A DNA stretch of 64,000 nt from Lentisphaeria bacterium (lineage in GTDB: Bacteria > Verrucomicrobiota > Lentisphaeria > Victivallales > Victivallaceae): NCBI GenBank assembly GCA_017450705.1, contig JAFSTC010000064.1, forward strand, positions 40,241-104,240, given 5' to 3'. The notes under the pieces were generated by a model, which ran no database searches, had not been told where the DNA came from, and saw only the letters and a list, made by a program, of their open reading frames with translations. Positions 29,501 to 36,376 of the stretch are shown piece by piece (position 1 is the stretch's first letter; every line of letters begins with the position of its first letter). Position numbers and translations under genes: made by a program.

Positions 29501-31474
29501 GGCTTCGTGGTAACGGCACGTCATGGCGACGTGATGGGCTTTGGCCGTCTTTTCGGTGAAGACCGCGGGGGTCAGGAAGCCCTTCTGATACTTTTTGCCG
29601 TCGAAGTACAGCAGATAGAAGCTGCGCTGATACCGGGCCAGAACGAAGGAGCCGGGGGCAAAGAAGAAGGCGTCGTAAGAGAGATCCACGGCGCTGTTCC
29701 CCTCCGGCTTCCCGGTCCGGAAGGCCAGGTCGAGGGTGAAGCCCTTGCGCAGATCGGGCTTGGCGACGCCGCTCACGGCGATGGCGTTGGTCTTGCCGTC
29801 CATGCGCAGGGCGCCGTCGGCAAAGACGGCCTTGCCGGAAAGGACGGCCGAGGCGGCCCCGAGGGCGTACTCGCCCGTCTTGAGATCGGCGGCACGGAAG
29901 ACGAATTTCTCCGCCGAAACATAGGGCTTCACCGCGTTCCACCGGGGATTTTCGGCGAGGTACTTCAAAATTTTTCCCGTGAGCCAGACGTGGCCCGCGG
30001 CGTTGAGATGGACCTCGTCACCCGGCTTGAAGAACTTTTTCCGGCCGGGAACGGCCGAAAGGGGCGTCCAGATGTCGAGGAACTCCAGACCGAATTCATC
30101 GGCCAGAGCCTTCCAGTTCTTGCAGAACTCCCGCATGTTTTCGGTTTTGCCGAAGCGGAAGACATTTTTGGCCCCCGCCGCCGTGCGGGCGTCGGCCTTG
30201 GCCTTGAGCAGTTCGTCGTCCAGCGCCAGGGGCGATACGAGGATCATCCGCGCCCGGGGATAGAGCGTCCGGATCCTGCGCAGCACCGAGCGGCCGGCGG
30301 CGAGCTGTTCGGCGGGGGGGACGAGGGAGGCGGCATAGCCGTCTTTGCTCGACGTCATGGTGTCGTTGTGCCCCAGCATGACGAAGACGAGATCGGGCCT
30401 GACGGAGGCAACGTCTTTGTACGCCTCCGGGCGCGGGGCGTAACGGCCGGCGAAGCGGGCGTCGACGCGCTTGAGGTAGTCCCCCGCGACGGCGAAGTTC
30501 CGGAAGTCGGCTTTGACTTTCGCGGCCCTGAGGTAAAAACCGATCTGCGCGGGCGTGTTGCGGCCCCGGTCGAAATCCAGTTCGCTGTCGCCGAACCAGA
30601 CGACGGAAAGGGCATCTCTGCCGATCTTGCCGGCATCGGCGAGGGCCTGATCGAAGGCCGTTTCAGGCACCGCGGAGGTCTGGAAAGTGACCTGGGTCCC
30701 GTTGCGGGCCACGGTCACTTCGGCGGATCCGTCGGCCGCAAGACCGATCATATCGGCGGGGATCGTGACCTTGCCGTCGGCATCGGCGGAGATCCCGTTC
30801 TTTTTCGCGCCGCAGAAAACCATGAAGGTCTTGCCGGGGGAATTGGTCCCGACGGCGATGTCCGCGACTTTGCCCCGCATGACCGGGAGCTGCGGCGTAT
30901 CGATCTTCACGCCGTCGTCGGCGAGTTTGGTCAGTTTCACGTTGTCGAAGATCAGCGAGGACCCGGCGGGGATCTCCAGCGTGAGCGCGATCCTGTCGGT
31001 GATGGTCTGCGAGAGATCGATCCTCTGCCGGACGCGTTTCGTTTCGGAGGAGAGGACGATCTTGCCGTGCACGACGATCTCGGGCTTCAGCGGCGGAGCG
31101 GGGAACACCATCGTCCCCACGGTGACGGCGCCTTTGCCGGAGGCGTCGAAGGAAAGTTCGAAGATCGCGCCGTTCAGGTGGCGATGCGGAAGGACCATCT
31201 TGGAGCACCGACCGAAGTTCTGACCGTTGCGGGCCGTCGCCTCGAGATGCATCGCACCGTTTTCGCGCGTCAGGGTGCCGTTCCAGTATTTCGGGGTGTT
31301 CCACCCCTCCGCGCCCTTTTCGAAGGTGTTCTCGAAACAGAGCGTTTCGGAGCCGGAAGCGGCGGCGGCAAGAAATGCGGCGCAGACCGCCGGAAACATC
31401 AGCCGCCTCATCATTACGGATCTTCCCGCGGATCCCCGGCCGGTCCCGCCGAATGCGGTTTGTACGATTTTCAT
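26588..31474 (-). CDS. Giant secreted multidomain protein: SGNH hydrolase + LamG + DUF6259-type glycosidase
   Basis: 1,628 residues. An N-terminal signal sequence (about 22-42) is followed by a carbohydrate-binding-like beta module (45-185), an Ig-like segment, and an SGNH/GDSL esterase domain (about 285-505). The esterase blocks are GDSELD (Ser near 297), MLGHNDTM and DEVHLNAAGH (Asp/His). A LamG/concanavalin-like domain (about 525-740) and a large TIM-barrel region of the DUF6259 kind (about 780-1450; FYIQHWYWWERG, SGCFIDQLGAARP, VMYTEDNSEHCVG) come next, then a final jelly-roll. Probable role: de-esterify and hydrolyse a decorated glycan outside the cell. ATG 31474 has GGAGG 5 nt upstream; a TTG at 31486 is less likely. 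Operon with the small secreted gene downstream. Confidence 0.85.
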   Translation of the reverse strand: MKIVQTAFGGTGRGSAGRSVMMRRLMFPAVCAAFLAAAASGSETLCFENTFEKGAEGWNTPKYWNGTLTRENGAMHLEATARNGQNFGRCSKMVLPHRHLNGAIFELSFDASGKGAVTVGTMVFPAPPLKPEIVVHGKIVLSSETKRVRQRIDLSQTITDRIALTLEIPAGSSLIFDNVKLTKLADDGVKIDTPQLPVMRGKVADIAVGTNSPGKTFMVFCGAKKNGISADADGKVTIPADMIGLAADGSAEVTVARNGTQVTFQTSAVPETAFDQALADAGKIGRDALSVVWFGDSELDFDRGRNTPAQIGFYLRAAKVKADFRNFAVAGDYLKRVDARFAGRYAPRPEAYKDVASVRPDLVFVMLGHNDTMTSSKDGYAASLVPPAEQLAAGRSVLRRIRTLYPRARMILVSPLALDDELLKAKADARTAAGAKNVFRFGKTENMREFCKNWKALADEFGLEFLDIWTPLSAVPGRKKFFKPGDEVHLNAAGHVWLTGKILKYLAENPRWNAVKPYVSAEKFVFRAADLKTGEYALGAASAVLSGKAVFADGALRMDGKTNAIAVSGVAKPDLRKGFTLDLAFRTGKPEGNSAVDLSYDAFFFAPGSFVLARYQRSFYLLYFDGKKYQKGFLTPAVFTEKTAKAHHVAMTCRYHEAVDQGEIWTEIQLFVDGKALPVQKLPKVKLVPPGGAWEFGASARFGSPWNFGGEIWGGGYFSRVLTEKEIRDRVLSFEGVVVPAFQKAARISPERSKMIGAPGLSPAQRSALMNLAKSGFPDFERVIGSPGRPLLSVGRKNVMTILTAPGAVRILSLYDTENDRELLNWNNVFFQLHFFRGSEKVRLDMTDLESDFLSPPVEKDGVTEFVIGHRRKAFPAVSAKSRWRFDGTRLEFSLEAESLTYATVLEKVTLPAFNIAPLDEKAALVVPEAGGLLYPRAAARKIVYTGIYPRMLTSMQCGAIYDDRGGVYFSPADPLGKVKYYSFRVDSDGTEVRIDRPVAYAAANKKNAFVSGSAAVLELFRGDWYDAGLIYRRELERTKAVWWRKDLPNTDTPRWFRESTLALLMFHMPDPGTAIRFRKYLELPFYIQHWYWWERGAGHHLCPIPRAETEYIAYAKLMKRHGIRIVSYTNGRLWSTRDRRGEGTLYKTLGTAAAVKTPQGKVQLEPYGVPCAVLCPASEIYQKAMSGMVTRLVAQGISGCFIDQLGAARPVLCSDPSHGHPFNDASSWNVNGHRKAFLPIREFWKKNGVDGVMYTEDNSEHCVGLMDGLSPWRWMHDHQIPLHALVYAGRTQYNSRDPVGATLEATFPKAAVQLVQGEHIGHFGLVELASPSRGIFRRYLKRLCHLRFAAADFFNRGLMLRPPVLAGLGEKIYTRWGNHGTKDVGTLPVVAGAWELDGCRLVILINTTDKVRSGSLRGDYGKLAAVFRSSGKEGETSSSFTVEPYGCEARLYGARPSDALLKRFGTAFGVIRKTFGEKDPFGADGMDFDGAAVFDAAQWQCAAASPVVLGARANRDLMVLDNVFYGLFYAGTGDFGKPSKGCFEVELSAPSYSGGGNIEILTGHPDSGELAGRMILDRKNVLTDSWNDYRKYRIPALRPLGGKNKIFFKLNGGSVCNFRNWRWIPGE

Positions 31475-31514
31475 AACGTCCTCCAATGTGTTTTCGAACG
31501 ATGTTCCCGGGGAT

Positions 31515-31520
31515 ACTATA
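31515..31520 (-). promoter_or_regulatory. -10 box of the SGNH/DUF6259 promoter
   Basis: TGCTATAGT on the minus strand gives an extended -10 (TATAGT). There is no good -35, as expected for a promoter that needs an activator bound at the adjacent 21-bp-spaced operator. Confidence 0.5.
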
Positions 31521-31546
31521 GCACATTATTCGACAATGAAATACGG

Positions 31547-31590
31547 CAATCTGCCAAAAATATATCATTATCCGCCAAAAAAAAGGCACG
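31547..31590 (-). promoter_or_regulatory. Candidate AraC-type operator upstream of the SGNH/DUF6259 gene
   Basis: Direct half-sites ATCTGCCA (31549-31556) and ATCCGCCA (31570-31577) start 21 bp apart. The proximal one begins 75 nt from the ATG at 31474, the same distance as at the ADP-ribosylglycohydrolase gene. The distal half-site and its flank (TTTTTTGGCGGATA on the coding strand) match that locus exactly. Confidence 0.65.
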
Positions 31591-31623
31591 GACCGGGAAC
31601 CGTAAAAAGGGCAGGATCCGCCC

Positions 31624-31652
31624 TTGACAACGGCCCCGCGAGGATTTATATT
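31624..31652 (+). promoter_or_regulatory. Predicted promoter of the 31.7-36.4 kb operon
   Basis: TTGACA, 17 bp, TATATT: a near-consensus promoter about 38 nt upstream of the first ATG. Confidence 0.65.
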
Positions 31653-31690
31653 TCTCCGGGTACCACAGACAACATCAGGAAGCGACGACC

Positions 31691-32323
31691 ATGGCCATCA
31701 TCGATCTGACGGGGAATTTCGAGGGAGAACGTTTTTCTCCGACCTTCAAGCGCGAGGGGATCCCCCTCAAATCCGCACGGACGAAGTACACGGGAGTCGT
31801 CTACACCATCACCTGCGACGGCATGAGCGGCTCCTACATCGACTTTCCGGGACACATCGCGGAAACGGACGACGGCATGGACGCGGCCAACTGCCCGCCG
31901 GAGTCGGTCTTCCGCGTGCCCGCGGCGGTGATCCATCTGGACAAACGCAGCGGCGACGGTCCGGTCTCCGGCGCGGAACTGGCCGCGGCGTGCCCCGTCA
32001 CGGAAGCGACCGAGGCCATTATCATCAACGCGCTGGCCGCCCCCCTCGGCTGCCGGGACGTCGTCCCCCGCAGCGTCTACCTGGACGCTTCCGCCGTTGA
32101 GTGGATCATCGAACGCAAATGCAAACTTCTGGTCTCCGACATCTACGAGAGCAAGGCGCTGGAAGGGGTCTTTCTCAAACTCTTTGCCGCAGGCGTGAAA
32201 ACCGTCTGCCGCACGGTCAGTCTCTACAAGATCACGGCGCCGCAAGTAAAGCTCACCGTGCTCTTCCCGAAAATGCCCGGCGTGACGCAGCTGCCCTGCC
32301 GCGTCATCGCCGAAGAGGAATGA
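31691..32323 (+). CDS. Cyclase family protein (kynurenine formamidase-like fold) with an altered metal motif
   Basis: 210 residues. The opening (IDLTG) and the core resemble the cyclase/formamidase family. The hallmark H-x-G-T-H-x-D-x-P-x-H is here MSGSYIDFPGH: the Asp, Pro and last His remain, but the first two His are Met and Tyr. Metal binding may therefore be weak or changed. Start supported by AGGAAG upstream of ATG 31691. It is the first gene of a five-gene plus-strand unit with AAC(3)-like, thioredoxin-like, amidohydrolase and M20 genes. Activity is uncertain. Confidence 0.75.
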   Translation: MAIIDLTGNFEGERFSPTFKREGIPLKSARTKYTGVVYTITCDGMSGSYIDFPGHIAETDDGMDAANCPPESVFRVPAAVIHLDKRSGDGPVSGAELAAACPVTEATEAIIINALAAPLGCRDVVPRSVYLDASAVEWIIERKCKLLVSDIYESKALEGVFLKLFAAGVKTVCRTVSLYKITAPQVKLTVLFPKMPGVTQLPCRVIAEEE

Positions 32324-32360
32324 TTTTTTCACACGGAAAAAAACAAGGAAACATCTCATC

Positions 32361-33785
32361 ATGACGAAACAGGAGATCGCCGCGGGTCTGCGGGAAATGG
32401 GTCTGAAAACGGGCGACAAGGTATTGATGCACAGCTCCCTCTCGAGTCTGGGACAGGTGGAGGGCGGTCCCGACGCCGTCATCGACGCCTTTCTGGAGGT
32501 GCTGGGCGCCGGGGGGACGCTGCTCGTCCCCGTCTTCGGCGCGCTGGGGATCCTGACCGAGACGGTGAAGAAGCGCCCCGGCGCGGTCACGAGCTCCGCC
32601 CCCGTGGGGACGCTGGCGGCGCTGGGAAAAGACGCCGAAACGCTCCTGCGCGACCACTGGAAGGCCGCCACGGCCCACGGAGAGGGAACTCCCTTCACCC
32701 GGCTGGCCGAAATGGGGGGCTATGTCTGTCTGCTGGGCGTCGATCAGGACCGCAACACCTCGCTCCACGGCATAGAGGCCCTGCTGGAACTGCCCTATCT
32801 CGGGGAAGCCGTCGAGACCTTCACCGCCCCCGAGGGCGAAACCGTGACGCGCACGTACAAATACTATCCCGGTCCCCACCGCAACTTCATCGGGCTGGAC
32901 CGCTTCTTCCGCGAGGCGGGCGTCATGAAGACGGCGCGCATCGGGAACGCCCAGGTGCGGCTGATGAAGGCAAAGGAGATGTTCCGCGTCGGGCTGGAAC
33001 TGGGGAAAAAGGATCCCGCCTTCGCTCTGTGCGACAACCCCGCCTGCGCGGCGTGCGTGAAACAGCGGGCGGCGATCTTTGCCGACCGCATGGCGCGGGA
33101 GTCCTTCCGTCTTGCCGCTTCCTCCCGTCTGGCGGGGCGCTACGTGCCCGAAATGATCGAAAATCTCCACGCCGCGGGGATCCGGTACATTGAACTGGAC
33201 TATCTGCAGGGACGGCCCTGCGCGCAGCTGCCGCCCGAAAAACTCGCCTCCGCCGTCGCGGAGCTTTCTTCGGAAGACATCGAAATCAGCGCATTGAGCG
33301 TCAACGCCTGTCCCGACGAGCCGGAGAAACTCGTCGAACTGCTCAAGGCCGCCGGGATCGGCCGGGTGATCCTGCCCGTCCATTCCGGCAAGGCGGCGCA
33401 GCTTTTCGTTGACGCCGGCGTCGCCGTCGATCTGCGCAACGCCGCCTGCACGGCGAAGACCGCCGCGGACGAAGTGCGCGCGCTTGAGGGAAAAGTCAAA
33501 GCCTGTCTCAACCCGGCCCTGCTGGTGACGGCGGGCGACAGGGCCTTCCGCTCCTTCCTCAAACAGCGCTTTGCGGGGATCATCGGTCAGGCGGACATCT
33601 GCGACGCCCTTTGGGACGGCTCCCTCCGCCGCCTCGCTCAAGGCAACGGCGAGATCAAGGAGTTGATCTCCATCCTCCGCTGCCGGAATTTCTCCGGCTG
33701 GTTCTGCCTCGGGGGCGGCGTCCCCTGCCCCGGGACCCTCGCCGAAATGACGGCCGATTTCACAAATCTGCTGGACAATATGTAA
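32361..33785 (+). CDS. AAC(3)-like N-acetyltransferase fused to a TIM-barrel (sugar isomerase-like) domain
   Basis: 474 residues. Residues 1-250 match the aminoglycoside 3-N-acetyltransferase superfamily: LMHSSLSSLG, GTLLVPVF, the HGEGTPF segment and NTSLHGIE. Residues 255-474 look like a xylose-isomerase-type TIM barrel (GIRYIELDYLQG, EISALSVNACPD, GRVILPVHSG). AAC(3)-fold proteins are widespread in operons that modify amino sugars or other amines and are not necessarily resistance genes. The neighbours (cyclase-like, amidohydrolase, M20 deacylase) fit metabolism of an N-acylated compound. The fusion suggests that acetylation is coupled to an isomerase, lyase or binding step. Substrate unknown. 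Confidence 0.8.
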   Translation: MTKQEIAAGLREMGLKTGDKVLMHSSLSSLGQVEGGPDAVIDAFLEVLGAGGTLLVPVFGALGILTETVKKRPGAVTSSAPVGTLAALGKDAETLLRDHWKAATAHGEGTPFTRLAEMGGYVCLLGVDQDRNTSLHGIEALLELPYLGEAVETFTAPEGETVTRTYKYYPGPHRNFIGLDRFFREAGVMKTARIGNAQVRLMKAKEMFRVGLELGKKDPAFALCDNPACAACVKQRAAIFADRMARESFRLAASSRLAGRYVPEMIENLHAAGIRYIELDYLQGRPCAQLPPEKLASAVAELSSEDIEISALSVNACPDEPEKLVELLKAAGIGRVILPVHSGKAAQLFVDAGVAVDLRNAACTAKTAADEVRALEGKVKACLNPALLVTAGDRAFRSFLKQRFAGIIGQADICDALWDGSLRRLAQGNGEIKELISILRCRNFSGWFCLGGGVPCPGTLAEMTADFTNLLDNM

Positions 33786-33805
33786 AAAACACAGGAGAAA
33801 AAATC

Positions 33806-34408
33806 ATGAAAACGATCCGGTTCTCCCTGCTCGGCGCGCTTCTTCTTGCGGGACTTTTCCTCGGCGCGGAAGACGGCGCCGCTCCGTGGTTCGTCGAAAA
33901 ATTCGGGGAACAGCTCCAGACCGCCTCGGGCCGCAAAGTGGATGCGAAACAGGTCCTCGCGGGGAAAACCGTCGGCGTGTACTTCTCCGCCTCGTGGTGC
34001 GGCCCCTGCCGGGCGTTCACGCCGAAGCTGGTGAAGTTCCACAAAGAGGTCGCCAAAAAAAGCAACTTCGAGATCGTCTTCGTCAGCAGCGACAGAAACG
34101 AACAGGCCATGTTCGACTACATGAAAAAGGACAGGATGCCCTGGTACGTTCTGCCCTTCGACGCCGAGCAGAAAAAGGCGCTGAAAGAGGAATTGAAAGT
34201 TTTCGGGATCCCGACGCTGGCCGTCTTCGGCAAGGACGGAAAACTCGTCACGACCCAGGGCCGCGGCGACGTCGCCTACCTCGGGAGCAAGGCCCTCGCG
34301 AGGTGGAAGTCCGAAAATTACAGACCGGCGACCCCGAAGAACGCACAGAACGCCAAGAAGAGCAATAAAAAATCCTCGGGGAAAACGTCTAAGAAACGCT
34401 CCAAGTGA
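33806..34408 (+). CDS. Secreted thioredoxin-fold protein (TlpA/nucleoredoxin-like)
   Basis: 200 residues. A signal peptide (KTIRFSLLGALLLAGLFLGA) is followed by a thioredoxin fold with the active site WCGPC near residue 70 and a cis-Pro in GIPTLAVFG. The nucleoredoxin-like insert (VFVSSDRNEQAMFDYMKK) is present. The last 25 residues are very Lys/Ser/Asn-rich and probably disordered. Start ATG 33806 has AGGAGAA upstream; the longer frame to 33611 is an overlap with the previous gene. Presumably reduces or isomerises disulfides in exported proteins. Confidence 0.88.
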   Translation: MKTIRFSLLGALLLAGLFLGAEDGAAPWFVEKFGEQLQTASGRKVDAKQVLAGKTVGVYFSASWCGPCRAFTPKLVKFHKEVAKKSNFEIVFVSSDRNEQAMFDYMKKDRMPWYVLPFDAEQKKALKEELKVFGIPTLAVFGKDGKLVTTQGRGDVAYLGSKALARWKSENYRPATPKNAQNAKKSNKKSSGKTSKKRSK

Positions 34409-34433
34409 ACAACGCGGGGCAGGAGAGCCTTCC

Positions 34434-35273
34434 ATGTACGATTATCACATCCACATGCCCTGCCGGAGCAAGGACACGCCCGGCGAATTTCTGAGGAAGA
34501 CCGCCGAAGCGGGGATCTCCGGCGGCGCCGTCATCTCGCCCCTTCCCGCGAGCCACAGCCCCGTTCCCGGCGCCGACCAGCGCTGGGAGCACAGGCTCGA
34601 AACCGTGCTGGAATTCACCTCTTCGATCCCCTTCCTGCCGGTCTTCTGGATCGACCCCACCGAGAACGACGCGCCGAAACAGATCGCCCGCGCCGCGGAG
34701 CGGGGGATCCGCGGCTTCAAGATCATCTGCGTCCGTTACTACCCCCGGGACATCCTCGGGCCCCTGGGCCTCATCGCCGAAACGGGACTGCCGGTGATGT
34801 TCCACTGCGGCATCCTCTACAACACCACTCCCGCGGGGATGTACAACCGCCCGCTGGAGTTCGAGGTTTTGAGCCAGGTCAAAGGTCTGCGTTTCTCCCT
34901 GGCCCACGCCGGGTGGCCGTGGACCGATGAATACAACGCCGTGTTCGGCGAGTTCCGCTGGGAGAACAACGACGTGGACGCCTACGCCGACATCACCCCC
35001 GGCACGCCCCCGATCTACCGCAAGGAGATGCTGAAAAGACTCTATCTTGGCGGCATTCCCGGCATCAAAAAGCGGATCCTGTGGGGCACCGACGCCAACA
35101 CGGGAGATTACGGGACGGAGATCATCAGAAAATTCCTCGCCGACGACAGGAGGATGCTCCGCGAAGTCATCGAGGAAGCCCCGGAATACGACGGGGAGGA
35201 GGCCGTCGCCGACCTCTTCCCCCTGCTGGAAAAGGACAACATGGAGTCATTCTTTGCAAGGAAGGAAAAATAA
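34434..35273 (+). CDS. Amidohydrolase family protein (amidohydrolase-2 type)
   Basis: 279 residues, single TIM-barrel metal hydrolase. Metal ligands in order: YDYHIHMP (H-x-H) at residues 3-10, MFHCG, LAHAG and LWGTDAN. The family covers decarboxylases, hydrolases and lactonases; ISPLPASHSPVPG after the first strand is not diagnostic. Start at ATG 34434 with AGGAGAG upstream. It sits 25 bp after the thioredoxin gene and 5 bp before the M20 gene; a deacylation pathway is plausible. Confidence 0.85.
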   Translation: MYDYHIHMPCRSKDTPGEFLRKTAEAGISGGAVISPLPASHSPVPGADQRWEHRLETVLEFTSSIPFLPVFWIDPTENDAPKQIARAAERGIRGFKIICVRYYPRDILGPLGLIAETGLPVMFHCGILYNTTPAGMYNRPLEFEVLSQVKGLRFSLAHAGWPWTDEYNAVFGEFRWENNDVDAYADITPGTPPIYRKEMLKRLYLGGIPGIKKRILWGTDANTGDYGTEIIRKFLADDRRMLREVIEEAPEYDGEEAVADLFPLLEKDNMESFFARKEK

Positions 35274-35278
35274 GCATC

Positions 35279-36367
35279 ATGGACCGCCGGAACATGGAAC
35301 CTTACATCGGGCTGCTGCGGCAGCTCATCGGCCTCAAAACGATCACCGCTCATGTGGAAAACGTCAACCGGGCGCAGGATACGATCCGGGCCTTTCTGAG
35401 CGAGCACGGCGTCACCTGCGCCATGGAGGAGCTTGACGGGCGCAAGATCCTCTACGCCTCAAACACGCCGGGGAAGACCCCCGATCTGCTGCTCAACGCC
35501 CACGTGGACGTGGTCCCGGCGGAGAACGACGCCCAGTTCAGCCCGGTGATCGAGGGCGACTGGATCGTCGGCCGGGGTTCCGGCGACTGCCTCGGCAACG
35601 CCGTCTGCGCGGTGAAGACCCTCTGCGAGGCCGACGACGACGTTTCGATCGGCGTCATCTTCTCCTCCGACGAAGAGACCGGCGGCAGGACCACGGGACA
35701 CATGGTCTCGCTCGGCTACGCCGCCAAGCGCCTCGTCTGCGTGCTGGACAACTACGATGACGACAACATCTGCTTTTCCCAGAAGGGCATCATGCATCTC
35801 AAGCTCTCGACCCGGGGCGTCAGCGGCCACTCCTCCACGCCGTGGCTCTTCGACAACCCCGTCGACAAACTGATCACGGGCTATGCCCGGCTGCTGGAAA
35901 AGTGGCACAATCCCACGGCCGAAGATTCGTGGCACGCCTCCATCGCGGGGACCATGCTGCGGGCGGGCATCATCGCCAATCAGATCCCCGACGCGGCGGA
36001 GATGTCGGTCAACGTCCGCTACACCCGTCCGGAGGAGAAGGAGCAGATTCTCGACTTCATCCGCAAGACCACGGGCGCGGAGGTCGAATACGTGAGCGGC
36101 CGCCCGCCCCTCGCCGTGCGGAGCGACGCCAAAGAACTGGACCTGCTGGCAGGCGTCATGGAGAAACACTCGGGCAAGCGGCCGGACCTCACCCGGATGC
36201 ACGGCGCCACGGACGCAAGTTACTTCGCCTCAGGCTCCGCCCCGGTGGCCATCATCGGCATCAAGTTCAGCGGCGCCCACGCCAAATCGGAGCGGGCCTC
36301 GCTCTCGTCGATCGAAAAGTATTCCCTCGTGCTGAACGACCTCGCCCGGGCACTGAAGCGGTCCTGA
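35279..36367 (+). CDS. M20 family peptidase/deacylase (ArgE/DapE-like)
   Basis: 362 residues, di-zinc hydrolase. Signature positions: NAHVDVVPA (H-x-D), GRGSGDCLGN (bridging Asp), SDEETGG (Glu pair), GVSGHSSTPW (lid-domain His), MHGATDASYF and SGAHAKSE (last His). ArgE/DapE relatives remove acyl groups from amino acids. In this operon it may deacylate a product of the AAC(3)-like or amidohydrolase step. ATG 35279 chosen; an in-frame ATG at 35294 is a possible alternative. Converges on AraC-3. Confidence 0.87.
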   Translation: MDRRNMEPYIGLLRQLIGLKTITAHVENVNRAQDTIRAFLSEHGVTCAMEELDGRKILYASNTPGKTPDLLLNAHVDVVPAENDAQFSPVIEGDWIVGRGSGDCLGNAVCAVKTLCEADDDVSIGVIFSSDEETGGRTTGHMVSLGYAAKRLVCVLDNYDDDNICFSQKGIMHLKLSTRGVSGHSSTPWLFDNPVDKLITGYARLLEKWHNPTAEDSWHASIAGTMLRAGIIANQIPDAAEMSVNVRYTRPEEKEQILDFIRKTTGAEVEYVSGRPPLAVRSDAKELDLLAGVMEKHSGKRPDLTRMHGATDASYFASGSAPVAIIGIKFSGAHAKSERASLSSIEKYSLVLNDLARALKRS

Positions 36368-36376
36368 GAAAGGCCG

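Noticed and set aside
32361..33100. Aminoglycoside resistance gene
   Set aside because: The AAC(3) fold is used by many metabolic enzymes; the operon context and the fused barrel give no support for a drug-resistance role.
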